Below, one piece after another: positions 19,103 through 30,894 of a stretch of DNA of 64,000 nucleotides (its first letter is position 1; every line of letters begins with the position of its first letter). Under the pieces are notes generated by a model. That model searched no databases. It had not been told where the DNA came from and was given only the letters and a program-made list of their open reading frames with translations. Source of the DNA: Pseudomonas sp. Irchel 3A7 (GTDB taxonomy: Bacteria > Pseudomonadota > Gammaproteobacteria > Pseudomonadales > Pseudomonadaceae); assembly GCF_900187565.1 (NCBI RefSeq), contig NZ_FYED01000001.1, positions 248,001 through 312,000 of the forward strand. Direction: 5' to 3'. Position numbers and translations under genes: made by a program.

Positions 19103-20728
19103 ATGTCCCTTCGTAATATGAATATCGCGCCGCGAGCGTTCCTCGGTTTTGCCTTGATTGGCGGCTTGATGCTGGTGCTGGGCGTGTTTGCCCTGAACCA
19201 GATGAGCAAGATCCGCGGTGCCGCCGAGAACATCACCGTCAGTAGCGTGCCGAGCATCAAGAGCCTCGACGAGTTCACTCAACTGACGCTTCGCCTGCGC
19301 GTGCTGTCTTATCGCCTGCTGGTGAACCGCGAGCCGGACGTGCAACAGAAAACCATCGAGCTGCTGGAATTGCGTAACCAGCAGATCCGCGCCGCCCAGG
19401 CCACCTACGAAAAACTGATCGCCAGCCCGCAGGAACGTGCGGCCTACGATCAATACGTACAGCTGCTCGGGCAGTACCGCCAGATCGAAGACCGGATGAA
19501 GACCCTGTCGCGCAATAATCAGGTCGACGAACTGCGCAGCCTGCTCAACGCCGATCTGCTGAGCAACTCCGAAGCGATCAACGCTGTGCTGAGCAAGCTG
19601 CTGGAGATCAATACCCAGCAGACCCTCGACACCAACCAGCAAGCCGCCGATCAATACGATTCGGCGTTCAATCTGGTCATTACCCTGTTGGTGATCGCCA
19701 CTGGCCTGACGATTCTGTTCGCCTGGCTGCTGACCAACAGCATCACCAAACCGATCGCCAACGCGCTGAACGCTGCCGAGCAAATCGCCGAGGGCAATCT
19801 GACACGCCCGATCACGGTCGACGGCGAGGACGAAGCCGGCCGCTTGCTGCTGGCGATGTCGAAGATGCAGGACAAGCTGCGCGACACCCTGCAGCGAATT
19901 TCCGGCTCCGCCACTCAGCTGGCTTCTGCCGCCGAAGAGCTCAACAGTGTCACCGATGAAAGCGCCCGTGGCCTGACCCAACAGAACAACGAGATCGAAC
20001 AGGCCGCCACGGCAGTCAACGAGATGACCAGCGCCGTGGAAGAAGTCGCGCGCAATGCGGTCAGCACATCCGAAGCATCGAAAAACGCTACGACTTCCGC
20101 CGGTGACGGCCGCGATCTGGTGCAGGAAACCGTCAGCGCCATCGAGCGCATGAGCGCCGATGTGCAAAGTACCGCCACCCTGATCGGCGACCTGGCCAAT
20201 GAATCTCGCGATATCGGCAAAGTGCTGGATGTGATTCGCGGCCTGGCCGACCAGACCAACCTGCTGGCCCTGAACGCTGCCATCGAAGCGGCGCGCGCCG
20301 GTGAAGCCGGCCGTGGCTTCGCGGTGGTGGCGGACGAGGTTCGGGCCCTGGCGCACCGCACCCAGCAGTCGACCAGCGAAATCGAACGCATGATCGGCAG
20401 CATCCAGAGCGGCACCGAGCACGCGGTGGATTCGATGCGCAACAGCACCGAGCGCGCCGAATCGACCCTGAACATTGCCCGCGGCGCCGGACTGTCGCTG
20501 GACACCATCAACAGCGCCATCGTCGAAATCAACCAACGCAACCTGGTCATCGCCAGCGCCGCCGAAGAGCAGGCGCAAGTGGCCCGCGAAGTGGACCGCA
20601 ATCTGGTGAACATTCGTGATCTGTCGGTGCAATCGGCCACCGGCGCCAACCAGACCAGTGCGGCCAGTAGCGAGCTGTCGCGATTGGCAGTGGACCTGAA
20701 CACGATGGTTGGGCGGTTCAGCCTCTGA
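19103..20728 (+). CDS. Methyl-accepting chemotaxis protein with four-helix-bundle sensor
   Basis: 541 residues from the ATG at 19103; I reject the longer reading from 18974 because its first codons lie inside the REPIN arm. Two transmembrane helices (about 10-32 and 190-212) flank a roughly 155-residue periplasmic region that is predicted all-helical, with [21 protein letters not shown] at its start, typical of the 4HB_MCP class. HAMP and the signalling tip [20 protein letters not shown] follow. It is unrelated in its sensor domain to the other chemoreceptor 1 kb away. Ligand unknown. Confidence 0.94.
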   Translation: MSLRNMNIAPRAFLGFALIGGLMLVLGVFALNQMSKIRGAAENITVSSVPSIKSLDEFTQLTLRLRVLSYRLLVNREPDVQQKTIELLELRNQQIRAAQATYEKLIASPQERAAYDQYVQLLGQYRQIEDRMKTLSRNNQVDELRSLLNADLLSNSEAINAVLSKLLEINTQQTLDTNQQAADQYDSAFNLVITLLVIATGLTILFAWLLTNSITKPIANALNAAEQIAEGNLTRPITVDGEDEAGRLLLAMSKMQDKLRDTLQRISGSATQLASAAEELNSVTDESARGLTQQNNEIEQAATAVNEMTSAVEEVARNAVSTSEASKNATTSAGDGRDLVQETVSAIERMSADVQSTATLIGDLANESRDIGKVLDVIRGLADQTNLLALNAAIEAARAGEAGRGFAVVADEVRALAHRTQQSTSEIERMIGSIQSGTEHAVDSMRNSTERAESTLNIARGAGLSLDTINSAIVEINQRNLVIASAAEEQAQVAREVDRNLVNIRDLSVQSATGANQTSAASSELSRLAVDLNTMVGRFSL

Positions 20729-20748
20729 TCAGGCGGTAACACATTTCC

Positions 20749-20848
20749 TGTAGGAGCGAGCATGCTCGCGATGGACGTCAACGATAACGTGTGCTGCCTG
20801 AATCAACACGTCGTCATTGAGTTCTTCGCGAGCAAGCTCGCTCCTACA
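20749..20848. repeat. REPIN (TGTAGGAGCGAGC family)
   Basis: Arms TGTAGGAGCGAGCATGCTCG and GCGAGCAAGCTCGCTCCTAC in inverted orientation, between the second chemoreceptor and the antiporter gene. Its right arm lies about 120 bp before the chosen antiporter start. Confidence 0.92.
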
Positions 20849-20967
20849 TGGATGTGCGACAACCAAAAAGCTTTTTGACAGCATCACATTTCAACAGGTT
20901 AGAATCGCTGGCACGCAGACTGCATGGTCAGTTTGTGCCCGTCTTTCAGCTTTCCGGAGTACTGCCT

Positions 20968-22710
20968 TTGAATGCGACGACCATCAACAGCCTGTTCTTG
21001 ATCGGCGCGTTGCTGGTAGGTGCGAGCATTCTGGTGAGTTCACTTTCCTCGCGCCTCGGCATCCCGATTCTGGTGATCATCCTGGCGGTGGGCATGGCCG
21101 CCGGGGTCGATGGCGGCGGCATCATTTTTACTAACTACCCCACGGCTTACCTCGTCGGCAACCTTGCACTGGCGGTGATCCTGCTCGATGGCGGTTTGCG
21201 CACCCGGGTGTCGAGTTTCCGCGTGGCGTTATGGCCAGCGTTGTCGCTGGCAACGGTTGGCGTCTTGATCACCACCGGGCTGACTGGCATGGCCGCCGCC
21301 TGGTTGTTCGACCTGAACATGATTCAAGGCCTGCTGATCGGCGCCATCGTCGGCTCCACCGACGCCGCCGCGGTGTTTTCCCTGCTGGGTGGCAAAGGCC
21401 TGAACGAGCGGGTGACCGCAACCCTGGAGATCGAATCCGGCAGCAACGACCCGATGGCGGTGTTCCTCACCGTGACCCTGATCGACATGCTCGCCAGCGG
21501 CCAGACCGGCCTGCACTGGAGCCTGTTGACCCACTTGCTGCGCGAGTTCGGCATCGGCGCCGTCATTGGCCTGGGCGGTGGCTGGCTGATGCTGCAAATG
21601 GTCAACCGCATCAACCTGGCCACCGGCCTGTATCCGATTCTGGTCATCGCCGGCGGCCTGGTGGTGTTTGCCCTGACCAACGCCCTGCATGGCAGCGGCT
21701 TCCTGGCGGTGTACTTGTGTGGACTGGTGATCGGCAACCGCCCGGTACGCAGCCGCCACGGTATCCTGCACATGCTCGACGGCATGGCCTGGCTGGCGCA
21801 GATCGGCATGTTCCTGGTGCTGGGGCTGCTGGTCACGCCCCACGACTTGCTGCCGATTGCGTTGCCGGCACTGGGCCTGGCGCTGTGGATGATTCTATTT
21901 GCCCGGCCGCTGTCGGTACTGGTCGGCCTGCTGCCTTTCAAAGCCTTCCATGGCCGCGAAAAAGCGTTCATTTCCTGGGTCGGCTTGCGCGGCGCGGTAC
22001 CGATCATTCTGGCTGTGTTCCCATTGATGGCGGGCCTGCCCAACGCCCAACTCTATTTCAACCTCGCCTTCTTTATCGTACTGGTGTCGCTGCTGGTGCA
22101 GGGCACGAGCCTGCCGTGGATCGCCAAACTGCTGAAGGTGACGGTGCCACCGGAGCCGGCGCCGATCTCCCGTTCGGCCCTCGAAGTTCACGTCACCAGC
22201 GAGTGGGAGCTGTTCGTTTATCGCCTCGGCGCCGAAAAATGGTGCATCGGTTCGCACCTTCGCGAGCTGAAAATGCCCGAAGGCACCCGTATCGCAGCCC
22301 TGTTTCGTGGCGAGCAACTGCTCCATCCGTCGGGTAGTACGGTGCTCGAAGTCGACGATTTATTGTGCGTAATCGGCCATGAACACAATCTTGGAGCCCT
22401 CGGAAAACTCTTCAGCCAGGCTCCGCAACGAGGCCTCGATTTGCGCTTTTTCGGCGACTTCGTACTCGAAGGAGATGCCCAGCTGGCCGCGGTTGCTGCC
22501 CTGTACGGGCTGAAGGTCGAAGGCATCGATCCGGACATGTCCCTGGGCCACTTCATTGCCCAGAAAGTAGGGGGCGCACCAGTAGTCGGTGACCAGGTGG
22601 AATGGAACAACACCATCTGGACCGTTGCGGTCATGGAGGGGAACAAGATCGGTAAAGTGGGCGTCAGATTCCCCGAAGGAAGTCGCCCGGGTCCGGGACT
22701 CTTCCTCTAA
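20968..22710 (+). CDS. nhaP2: K+/H+ antiporter, CPA1 family (NhaP2/CvrA type)
   Basis: 580 residues from a TTG at 20968. I choose this start because CCGGAG sits 9 bp upstream and the sequence becomes family-like only from [19 protein letters not shown] onward. Inner-membrane cation/proton antiporter with about 12-13 helices (about 5-400). [20 protein letters not shown] and [13 protein letters not shown] carry the acidic ion-binding residues of the family. A cytoplasmic part follows: an RCK_C/TrkA-C region (about 410-480) and a CorC/HlyC-type domain (about 495-575), as in NhaP2, which exports K+ and aids volume control. The next gene is a mechanosensitive channel, consistent with osmotic adaptation. 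Confidence 0.93.
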   Translation: MNATTINSLFLIGALLVGASILVSSLSSRLGIPILVIILAVGMAAGVDGGGIIFTNYPTAYLVGNLALAVILLDGGLRTRVSSFRVALWPALSLATVGVLITTGLTGMAAAWLFDLNMIQGLLIGAIVGSTDAAAVFSLLGGKGLNERVTATLEIESGSNDPMAVFLTVTLIDMLASGQTGLHWSLLTHLLREFGIGAVIGLGGGWLMLQMVNRINLATGLYPILVIAGGLVVFALTNALHGSGFLAVYLCGLVIGNRPVRSRHGILHMLDGMAWLAQIGMFLVLGLLVTPHDLLPIALPALGLALWMILFARPLSVLVGLLPFKAFHGREKAFISWVGLRGAVPIILAVFPLMAGLPNAQLYFNLAFFIVLVSLLVQGTSLPWIAKLLKVTVPPEPAPISRSALEVHVTSEWELFVYRLGAEKWCIGSHLRELKMPEGTRIAALFRGEQLLHPSGSTVLEVDDLLCVIGHEHNLGALGKLFSQAPQRGLDLRFFGDFVLEGDAQLAAVAALYGLKVEGIDPDMSLGHFIAQKVGGAPVVGDQVEWNNTIWTVAVMEGNKIGKVGVRFPEGSRPGPGLFL

Positions 22711-22745
22711 ACTCCACACTTCGTCCTGTTTTTTGATCGGTCTTT

Positions 22746-25700
22746 ATGTCAAGCCTGCGCACCTTTTTCGTCCTGGTCCTGTTGGGCCTGAGCCTCTCCG
22801 TCGGCACGCTGCAAGCCGCTGAGCCACCCACCCGCGAAACCGTGCAGGCGAGCCTGGACAAGATCGCCGACCGCAAACTGCCGGAGGCCGATCAAAAAGC
22901 CCTGCAGTCGGTCCTGCAAGGCACGCTGACGCAGCTCAACAACCAGCGTGATTACGAGCAGAAACTCAGCGACCTCAAGCAGCAACTGGCCACGGCCCCC
23001 AAACAGACCGTCGAGAACCAGCGTGAGCTGACGCGCCTGAAGGCCAGCAACGTGGTGCCAGTTGCGCAACGCTTTACCAAAGAGTCGATTCAGCAGCTTG
23101 AGCAGATGCTCACCGAGCGCTCTACGCAGCAAAGCGATCTGCAAAAGGCACTGGCCGAAGCCAACAGCCTGATCATTACCGCCCAGACTCGCCCCGAGCG
23201 CGCCCAGGCGGAAATTTCCGCCAGCCAGACGCGCATCCAGCAGATCAACAATATCCTCAAGGCCGGCAAGGACGCCGGCAAGACCTTGAGCGCCGAGCAG
23301 CGTGACCAGCTCAATGCTGAACTCTCGGCACTCAACGCCCTGATTCCGCTGCGTCGCCAGGAACTGGCCGGCAACACTCAGCTGCAAGACCTGGGCAATA
23401 GTCAGCATGATTTGCTGTCGGAGCGATCCGACCGGCTGGATCGGGAAATCCAGGAGCTGCAAAACCTGATCAACCAGAAGCGCCTGGCTCAATCCCAGGA
23501 AACGGTGACGCAGCAGTCCATCGAAGCGCAAAAGGCCGGTGGCAGCAGCCTGCTGGCGACCGAAAGCGCGGCCAACCTGAAGCTCTCGGACTACTTGCTC
23601 AAAAGCACTGACCGCCTCAACGAAGTCACCCAGCAGAACCTGCAGACCAAGCAGCAACTGGACAGCGTGACCCAGAGCGATTCGGCCCTGGACGAACAAA
23701 TCAACGTACTCAAGGGCAGCCTGCTGCTCTCCAAGATTCTCTACAAACAGAAACAGGCCTTGCCGCGTCTGCGGGTCGACCGTGATCTGGCCGACCAGAT
23801 CGCCGACATTCGTCTGTATCAGTTCGAAGTCAGCCAGCAACGGGAGCTGCTCAGCAACCCGACCACCTACGTCGACAACCTGCTGTCGGCCCAACCGCCC
23901 GAGCAAGTCACTCCGCAGCTGCGCAAGAGCCTGCTGGAGCTGGCCACCACCCGTGCGGACCTGCTGGAGCGGCTGAACCGCGAACTGAGCGCCGTGCTCA
24001 ACGAATCCATCACCCTGCAACTGAACCAGAAGCAACTGCTCAGCACAGCGCAAAGCCTGCGAGCGACGCTCGATGAGCAGATGTTCTGGATTCCCAGTAA
24101 CAAGCCGCTTGATCCTGAATGGTTCCGCAGCGTGCCGGACCGTCTGAAACGTCAGATCGATACGCTTCCCCTGGCCTCCAGCCTGAGTGAGCTGACCGAC
24201 GGCCTGACTCAGCGACCGTTGCTGTTCCTGCCTCTGGCGCTGTTGATCGGCGCCTTGCTGTGGCGCCGCGAGAGCCTGTACGCCCGACTGAACAAGGTTC
24301 ACCAGGACATCGGCCACTTCAAGCGCGACAGCCAGTGGCATACGCCGCAGGCGATTCTGATCAACATTCTGCTGGCGATGCCGGTGTCGCTGGGCCTGGC
24401 CTTGTGTGGCCTGGCCCTGCAAATCGACGCTCGCGGGCAAAACGCCAACATGGGTGCAGCGTTGCTGCAAATGGCCCAGGCATGGCTGGTGTTCTACACC
24501 GCTTATCGGATCCTCGCGCCGGGCGGCGTGGCGGAACTGCATTTCCGCTGGGAGAAGCCTCAGGTCGAATTCCTGCGCGGCTGGGTCCGCCGGCTCGGCA
24601 TGGTGGTGATGGCACTGGTCGCCGTGGTCGCAGTTGCCGAACTGCAACCGGCGGCACTGGCCGACGACGTGCTGGGCATGCCGGTGGTACTCATCTGCTA
24701 CGCCTTGATGACTTGGTTGCTCAGCCGACTGCTATGGAGCAGCCCGACCCACGAGAACGCATCGCTGTTCCGCAAGGCCGTGGCCATCATGTTTACCGCC
24801 CTGCCGATCGCCTTGTTCGTGGCGGTGTGCTTCGGTTACTACTACACCGCGCTGAAACTCAGTGACCGCTTGATCAACACCCTGTACCTGCTGATGTTCT
24901 GGCTGGTGATCGAAGCCACCTTCGTGCGCGGCCTCAGCGTGGCGGCACGCCGCCTCGCCTACCAGCGCGCCCTGACCAAACGTCAGGCAGCGAAAGAGGC
25001 CGGCGACGGTGAAGCGGTGATCGAAGAACCGACCCTGGACATCGAGAAGGTCAACGAACAATCCCTGCGCCTGATCCGCCTGGCACTGCTCGGTGGCTTC
25101 ATGGCTTTGCTCTACTGGGTCTGGGCCGACCTGATCACGGTGTTCTCGTACCTGGACAACATCACCCTCTACGAATACACCAGCGGCACCGGCGCCAACA
25201 TGAGCATGGTGCCGATCAGCATCGGCGACATGCTCGGCGCCCTGATCATCATCGGCATCACCTTCGCCCTGGCGCGCAACCTGCCGGGTCTGCTGGAAGT
25301 CTTCGTGCTGTCGAAGCTGAACCTGGCACAGGGCAGCGCCTATGCCACCACCACACTGCTGTCCTACGTGATCGCCGGCGTCGGCTTCGTCTCGACCCTG
25401 TCGACCCTCGGCGTCAGCTGGGACAAGTTGCAGTGGCTGGTGGCGGCGCTGTCGGTAGGCCTCGGTTTCGGCATGCAGGAGATCTTCGCCAACTTCATCT
25501 CCGGCATCATGATTCTGTTCGAGCGCCCGGTGCGGATCGGCGACACCATCACCATCGGCAACCTGTCGGGCACGGTCAGCAAGATCCGCATCCGCGCCAC
25601 GACCATCACCGACTTCGACCGCAAGGACATCATTGTCCCGAACAAGACGTTCATCACCGGACAACTGATCAACTGGTCCCTGACCGACACCATCACCCGG

Positions 25701-26096
25701 GTGACGCTCAAGCTCGGGGTCGATTACGGCTCGGACCTGGACCTGGTGAAGGAACTGCTGCTCAAGGCCGCGCGGGAAAACCCACGTGTGCTCAAGGAAC
25801 CGGAGCCGCACGTGTACTTCCTGAACTTCGGTGAAAGCACCCTCGATCACGAGCTGCGCATGCATGTGCGTGACCTCGGCGACCGTAACCCGGTACTCGA
25901 TGAGGTCAACCGCTTCATCAATCGCGAGTTCAAGAAGCAGCACATCAACATCTCGTTCCGGCAGATGGAGGTCTACCTCAAGAACCTCCACGGCCAGGAA
26001 TACAAGATGGTGCCGATCGAGCCGGAAGCGAAAACCATCGTGCCGATGGTCGATGGCAAGCCGGCGCAAGAGCCGCCCGCCGCCAAACTCGACTAA
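22746..26096 (+). CDS. Large mechanosensitive channel, MscK/MscM (KefA) type
   Basis: 1116 residues. Inner-membrane channel that releases solutes on hypo-osmotic shock. A signal peptide (about 1-24, ending LQAAE) leads to a long periplasmic coiled-coil domain rich in Gln and Leu (about 30-475). Then come about 11 transmembrane helices (about 490-920) and the C-terminal MscS module, with GLGFGMQEIFANFISGI as the pore-lining helix and FERPVRIGDTITIG as the start of the beta domain. Length and layout fit E. coli MscM (YjeP) and MscK. The gene follows nhaP2 by 35 bp with TTTTTTGATCGGTCTTT between them, so cotranscription is likely. Confidence 0.93.
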   Translation: MSSLRTFFVLVLLGLSLSVGTLQAAEPPTRETVQASLDKIADRKLPEADQKALQSVLQGTLTQLNNQRDYEQKLSDLKQQLATAPKQTVENQRELTRLKASNVVPVAQRFTKESIQQLEQMLTERSTQQSDLQKALAEANSLIITAQTRPERAQAEISASQTRIQQINNILKAGKDAGKTLSAEQRDQLNAELSALNALIPLRRQELAGNTQLQDLGNSQHDLLSERSDRLDREIQELQNLINQKRLAQSQETVTQQSIEAQKAGGSSLLATESAANLKLSDYLLKSTDRLNEVTQQNLQTKQQLDSVTQSDSALDEQINVLKGSLLLSKILYKQKQALPRLRVDRDLADQIADIRLYQFEVSQQRELLSNPTTYVDNLLSAQPPEQVTPQLRKSLLELATTRADLLERLNRELSAVLNESITLQLNQKQLLSTAQSLRATLDEQMFWIPSNKPLDPEWFRSVPDRLKRQIDTLPLASSLSELTDGLTQRPLLFLPLALLIGALLWRRESLYARLNKVHQDIGHFKRDSQWHTPQAILINILLAMPVSLGLALCGLALQIDARGQNANMGAALLQMAQAWLVFYTAYRILAPGGVAELHFRWEKPQVEFLRGWVRRLGMVVMALVAVVAVAELQPAALADDVLGMPVVLICYALMTWLLSRLLWSSPTHENASLFRKAVAIMFTALPIALFVAVCFGYYYTALKLSDRLINTLYLLMFWLVIEATFVRGLSVAARRLAYQRALTKRQAAKEAGDGEAVIEEPTLDIEKVNEQSLRLIRLALLGGFMALLYWVWADLITVFSYLDNITLYEYTSGTGANMSMVPISIGDMLGALIIIGITFALARNLPGLLEVFVLSKLNLAQGSAYATTTLLSYVIAGVGFVSTLSTLGVSWDKLQWLVAALSVGLGFGMQEIFANFISGIMILFERPVRIGDTITIGNLSGTVSKIRIRATTITDFDRKDIIVPNKTFITGQLINWSLTDTITRVTLKLGVDYGSDLDLVKELLLKAARENPRVLKEPEPHVYFLNFGESTLDHELRMHVRDLGDRNPVLDEVNRFINREFKKQHINISFRQMEVYLKNLHGQEYKMVPIEPEAKTIVPMVDGKPAQEPPAAKLD

Positions 26097-27608
<1,512 letters not shown>

Positions 27609-27681
27609 TGTACCGCGCATTTGAAAATTCAAGCGGGTGTCTCCAGATAAGGACTACCCGCTTCTCATTGGACCGTCTTTC

Positions 27682-28116
27682 ATGTCAGACCCATTCCTCA
27701 TCCCCTGCCCCCACTGCAACGGCCTTAACCGCATTCCCGCCGAGCGCCTCAACGACCACCCAAAATGCGGTCGTTGCAAGTCCGAGGTGCTGCTGAACAA
27801 ACCCTTCGAACTGAAACAGGGTGACTACGCCAGTCAGATCAAGGGTGATCTGCCTCTGCTGGTGGACGTTTGGGCGGATTGGTGCGGGCCGTGCAAGTCG
27901 TTTGCACCGATATTCGAGCAGGCGGCCGGGCAATTGGCGGGCAAGTGTCGACTGGCCAAGCTGGACAGCGAGGCGAATCAGCAGTTGTCGGCGCAATTGG
28001 GGATTCGCTCGATTCCGAGCCTGATTCTGTTCAAGAACGGACGGGAAATCGCACGCCAGAGTGGGGCCTTCCCGTTGCCGCAATTGATGAGTTGGTTGCG
28101 TAGTCAGGGGATTTGA
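27682..28116 (+). CDS. trxC: Thioredoxin TrxC (thioredoxin 2)
   Basis: 144 residues from the ATG at 27682; the in-frame ATG at 27637 would add 15 atypical residues. Cytosolic thiol reductase with an N-terminal zinc finger made of CPHC and CGRC (about residues 8-33). This distinguishes TrxC from TrxA. The redox active site is WCGPC (about residues 70-74). A hairpin with arms AAGCGGGT and ACCCGCTT lies at 27631-27662 between selO and this gene, so the two may not be fully cotranscribed. TrxC genes are often under OxyR control, but I cannot point to a site here. Confidence 0.95.
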   Translation: MSDPFLIPCPHCNGLNRIPAERLNDHPKCGRCKSEVLLNKPFELKQGDYASQIKGDLPLLVDVWADWCGPCKSFAPIFEQAAGQLAGKCRLAKLDSEANQQLSAQLGIRSIPSLILFKNGREIARQSGAFPLPQLMSWLRSQGI

Positions 28117-28143
28117 CGACGATTTCAGACGCTACCGGATCAA

Positions 28144-28233
28144 TGTGGGAGCGAGCCTGCTCGCGAATACGGTGCGTCAGTCAACATTGATTTGTCTGTA
28201 ATACCGATTTCGCGAGCAGGCTCGCTCCCACAT
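28144..28233. repeat. REPIN (GTGGGAGCGAGC family)
   Basis: Inverted arms ATGTGGGAGCGAGCCTGCTC and GAGCAGGCTCGCTCCCACAT between the convergent trxC and parA-like genes. Confidence 0.92.
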
Positions 28234-28256
28234 GGGTTCTGCATAGACCGCAATGA

Positions 28257-29027
28257 TCAGGCGTTTTCCAGCAGGTTGTGCAGTTCGACGAACTGTTGCG
28301 TCAGCTTGTGCCGCGGGTCGAGGTGGATCAACGGTGTGTTGGCCTGGTGGGATTCGCGCATACGCACAGAACTGCCCAGGTACACCGGCAGCACCGGCAA
28401 ACCTTCGGCGATCAATTCGTCGAGAATTTGCTGGGGCAGGCTGGCGCGAGCCTGGAACTGGTTGACCACGATGCCTTCGACTTCCAGGCCTTCGTTATGG
28501 TCATCCTTTAATTCGTCAATTTCCGCTAGCAGGCCGTAAAGCGCCTGACGAGAAAAACTGTCGCAATCGAAAGGGATCAGCACACGATCGGCGGCAATCA
28601 GCGCCGAAACCGCGTAAAAATTCAGTGCAGGCGGCGTATCAAGGTAGATTCGATCGTAATCTTCGTCGAGTTCTTCCAGTAATTTACGCAGCTTGTTGAT
28701 CTTGTGCTTGGCCTCAAGCTTGGGCTGCAAGTCCGCGAGCTCAGCCGTCGCGGTGATGACGTGGAGGTTATCGAATGGAGTTTCGTAGATGTCGACCTGG
28801 TTTTTCCTGGCGAAAGGCCCGGACGACAGGGTCTGCTTGAAGAAATCGGCAATACCCATCGGAATATCATTGCCAGTGAGTCCCGTCAGGTATTGAGTGG
28901 AGTTGGCTTGGGCATCGAGATCCACCAACAGGGTGCGATAGCCCTCGCTGGCGCTGACCGCCGCCAGATTGCAGGCAATGCTGGATTTGCCCACGCCACC
29001 TTTCTGATTGAACACCACGCGCCGCAT
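28257..29027 (-). CDS. ParA-family ATPase (orphan)
   Basis: 256 residues. Cytoplasmic ATP-driven partitioning/positioning ATPase. The deviant Walker A motif [11 protein letters not shown] (about residues 6-16), the A' motif [12 protein letters not shown] and the switch/Walker B region [10 protein letters not shown] are complete. No ParB, centromere-like array or replication gene lies nearby, and the chromosomal parAB is normally next to gidB. So this is one of the orphan ParA proteins that may position another cargo. It is divergent from the aryl polyene operon and separated from it by about 350 bp. Its role is not inferable from the neighbours. Confidence 0.9.
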   Translation of the reverse strand: MRRVVFNQKGGVGKSSIACNLAAVSASEGYRTLLVDLDAQANSTQYLTGLTGNDIPMGIADFFKQTLSSGPFARKNQVDIYETPFDNLHVITATAELADLQPKLEAKHKINKLRKLLEELDEDYDRIYLDTPPALNFYAVSALIAADRVLIPFDCDSFSRQALYGLLAEIDELKDDHNEGLEVEGIVVNQFQARASLPQQILDELIAEGLPVLPVYLGSSVRMRESHQANTPLIHLDPRHKLTQQFVELHNLLENA

Positions 29028-29195
29028 GTGAAAAACCTCCGTGTATCAAAGAATGACCGAGTGTAGTAGCCCACGGCATGGCTTAGCTACCTCGCTGACA
29101 CAGGGACTACAGGGTCAGGGGCAATCTCCCGCCAAATATGCGGCAAACCCGGGGCATGGGCTTGCGCCAGAGCCGACAGACGGGCCGATAGCGAT

Positions 29196-29393
29196 GTGAA
29201 TAATTGTCAAATGTGCGGTTTTCGCGAACTAACCGGTACATCTTACTGTTCAAAATGTAACCAGCATTTGCTACACGTTCCCGGCACCGGGATAATGCGC
29301 ACCACACGGCGCCAGGCGCCACGTAGAGTGAGTCGTGGTCTTCTCCCACTCACCGCGTCAAGAAGCCCGCAGGGGCGGGATGAATGTCTGTGA
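29196..29393 (+). CDS. Possible short zinc-ribbon protein (doubtful)
   Basis: 65-codon frame from a GTG at 29196. Its first 22 residues hold two CxxC knuckles (CQMCG and CSKCN, 13 residues apart), as in a zinc ribbon. The second half (from about residue 34) looks like non-coding translation and runs into the next gene start. There is no clear ribosome-binding site, and a good sigma-70 promoter lies inside the frame. It may be a decayed gene fragment or chance; I list it only because of the paired cysteines. The rest of the 29028-29383 gap shows no other gene. Confidence 0.2.
   Translation: MNNCQMCGFRELTGTSYCSKCNQHLLHVPGTGIMRTTRRQAPRRVSRGLLPLTASRSPQGRDECL
29268..29296 (+). promoter_or_regulatory. 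Predicted sigma-70 promoter of the aryl polyene operon
   Basis: TTGCTA (29268-29273) and GATAAT (29291-29296) are separated by exactly 17 bp, about 88 bp before the first ATG of the operon. Each box is a close match to consensus. No regulator-binding repeat could be assigned. Confidence 0.45.
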
Positions 29394-30109
29394 TCAATTT
29401 CAACATCGCCCAGTGGCGCGCGTGGGCCCCGGGGCTCGAAAGCGTGGACGATTGGCAGGCCTGGAGCCAACAACCGGTGGTGCTGCCGGTCAGCGATGCC
29501 GCTCCCGACGTTTCGTTCCTGCCCGCCATGCAACGCCGGCGCCTCAGCCGTCTGGCGCGGATGGCGTTCAGTGTCGGCTGGCCTTTGGCCGAGGGCCGTC
29601 AGGACCTGCCACTGGTATTTGTTTCCCGTCACGGCGAAACCCCCCGCACGTTCGACATTCTCAGCGATCTGGCCGTCGACGAGCCGCTGTCGCCGACCCA
29701 ATTCAGCCTTTCAGTACATAACGCGATCATTGGCCTATGGTCGATCATGCGCGGCGAAACCAGCGAAATGACCGCCCTCGCCGCTGCCGGTGATGGCCTG
29801 GAACACGGCATGCTGGAAGCCGCAGCCCTGCTCAAGGAAGGCGCACCCGCGGTATTGTTGGTAGTGACCGAAGAACAACCGCCCGAGGCTTACTCGACCT
29901 GGATCGACGACGTACCTTTTCCTTATGCCGTAGGCCTGCTGATCACGCCCGGCAATGACTGGCAGTTGTCCCTGAACAGCCCCGCGGATGCGTTGTCCAA
30001 ACCCCGTTGGCCGCACGCGCTGAATCTGGTGCGTACGTTGCTTGGCCAGCAAACCACTTGCCAACATGCCTGGAAAAATCGTGTATGGACCTGGCAACGC
30101 AACCCGTGA
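29384..30109 (+). CDS. Aryl polyene ketosynthase-like chain-length factor
   Basis: 241 residues. First gene of the pigment operon, preceded by GGGGCGGGA. It belongs to the short beta-ketoacyl-synthase-like family (PF13723 type) that opens aryl polyene clusters. It aligns with only the N-terminal part of ketosynthases, with SLSVHNAIIGLWSIM at the place where an active cysteine motif would be, and it has no such cysteine. In studied aryl polyene systems the equivalent protein (ApeC) pairs with the ketosynthase ApeO and sets chain length. The equivalence is from family and position. Its 3' end overlaps the acyltransferase gene by 25 bp. Confidence 0.82.
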   Translation: MSVINFNIAQWRAWAPGLESVDDWQAWSQQPVVLPVSDAAPDVSFLPAMQRRRLSRLARMAFSVGWPLAEGRQDLPLVFVSRHGETPRTFDILSDLAVDEPLSPTQFSLSVHNAIIGLWSIMRGETSEMTALAAAGDGLEHGMLEAAALLKEGAPAVLLVVTEEQPPEAYSTWIDDVPFPYAVGLLITPGNDWQLSLNSPADALSKPRWPHALNLVRTLLGQQTTCQHAWKNRVWTWQRNP

Positions 30110-30894
30110 CCGAAAAAAACCGCGACGTCTATTACTGGCGCCTGCTGGCCACCGCCGCAAGCTTCGCCCTGTTCGGGCTGGGCGGGCTGTGCCTGCGCCT
30201 GGTGGTTTTCCCTTTGCTGAGCTGCCTGCCGGGCGATGCCCAGACCCATCGGTTGCGCGCACGGCAAACCGTCAGTCGCTGCTTCTGGTTTTTTGTCCGG
30301 TTCATGGCTCGCGTCGGTGTCCTGACCTACGACATCCAGGGCGCGGAAAAACTGGGACGACCCGGGCAGATGATCATCGCCAATCATCCTTCGCTGATCG
30401 ATGTGGTGTTCCTGATCGGCCTGGTGCGCCACGCCAACTGCGTGGTCAAGCAGAGCCTCTGGGAGAACCCGTTTACCCGCGCCCCCCTGCGCCGTACCGA
30501 ATACATCAGCAACGACGGCAGCATGGACATGCTCGATGCCGCCGCCGATGCCCTGAAAAACGGCCAGACCCTGATCATCTTTCCCGAAGGCACCCGCACC
30601 CGGCCAGGGCAGGCGCCGGCCTTTCATCGGGGGGCCGCGGCAATTGCCGTGCGGGGTGCGAAAATCCTCACCCCGGTGATCATCAAGGTCAGCCCGACCA
30701 CACTGACCAAGGCCGAGCCCTGGTATCGGATCCCGAAACGCCGCGTGCACTTCAGTTTCCGTGTCGGTGCCGATATAGACCCACAGGTCTTCGCCGCGCT
30801 GGGCCCGGCACCTCAGGCCTCGCGCAAGCTCAACGACTATTTGCATTCTTTCTTCATCAAGGAGCTCGCCGAAGATGAGCGATCTGAACCGTGA
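30085..30894 (+). CDS. 1-acyl-glycerol-3-phosphate acyltransferase-like (PlsC family)
   Basis: 269 residues from the ATG at 30085. Membrane-associated acyltransferase with an N-terminal hydrophobic segment (about 20-47). It carries the HX4D catalytic pair in NHPSLID (His101, Asp106) and the substrate motif FPEGTRTRPG (about residues 165-174). In the operon it probably transfers a fatty acyl or polyene chain to build the lipid-anchored pigment, rather than making ordinary phosphatidate. It overlaps the genes on both sides (25 bp and 20 bp), so translation is coupled. Confidence 0.88.
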   Translation: MDLATQPVTEKNRDVYYWRLLATAASFALFGLGGLCLRLVVFPLLSCLPGDAQTHRLRARQTVSRCFWFFVRFMARVGVLTYDIQGAEKLGRPGQMIIANHPSLIDVVFLIGLVRHANCVVKQSLWENPFTRAPLRRTEYISNDGSMDMLDAAADALKNGQTLIIFPEGTRTRPGQAPAFHRGAAAIAVRGAKILTPVIIKVSPTTLTKAEPWYRIPKRRVHFSFRVGADIDPQVFAALGPAPQASRKLNDYLHSFFIKELAEDERSEP

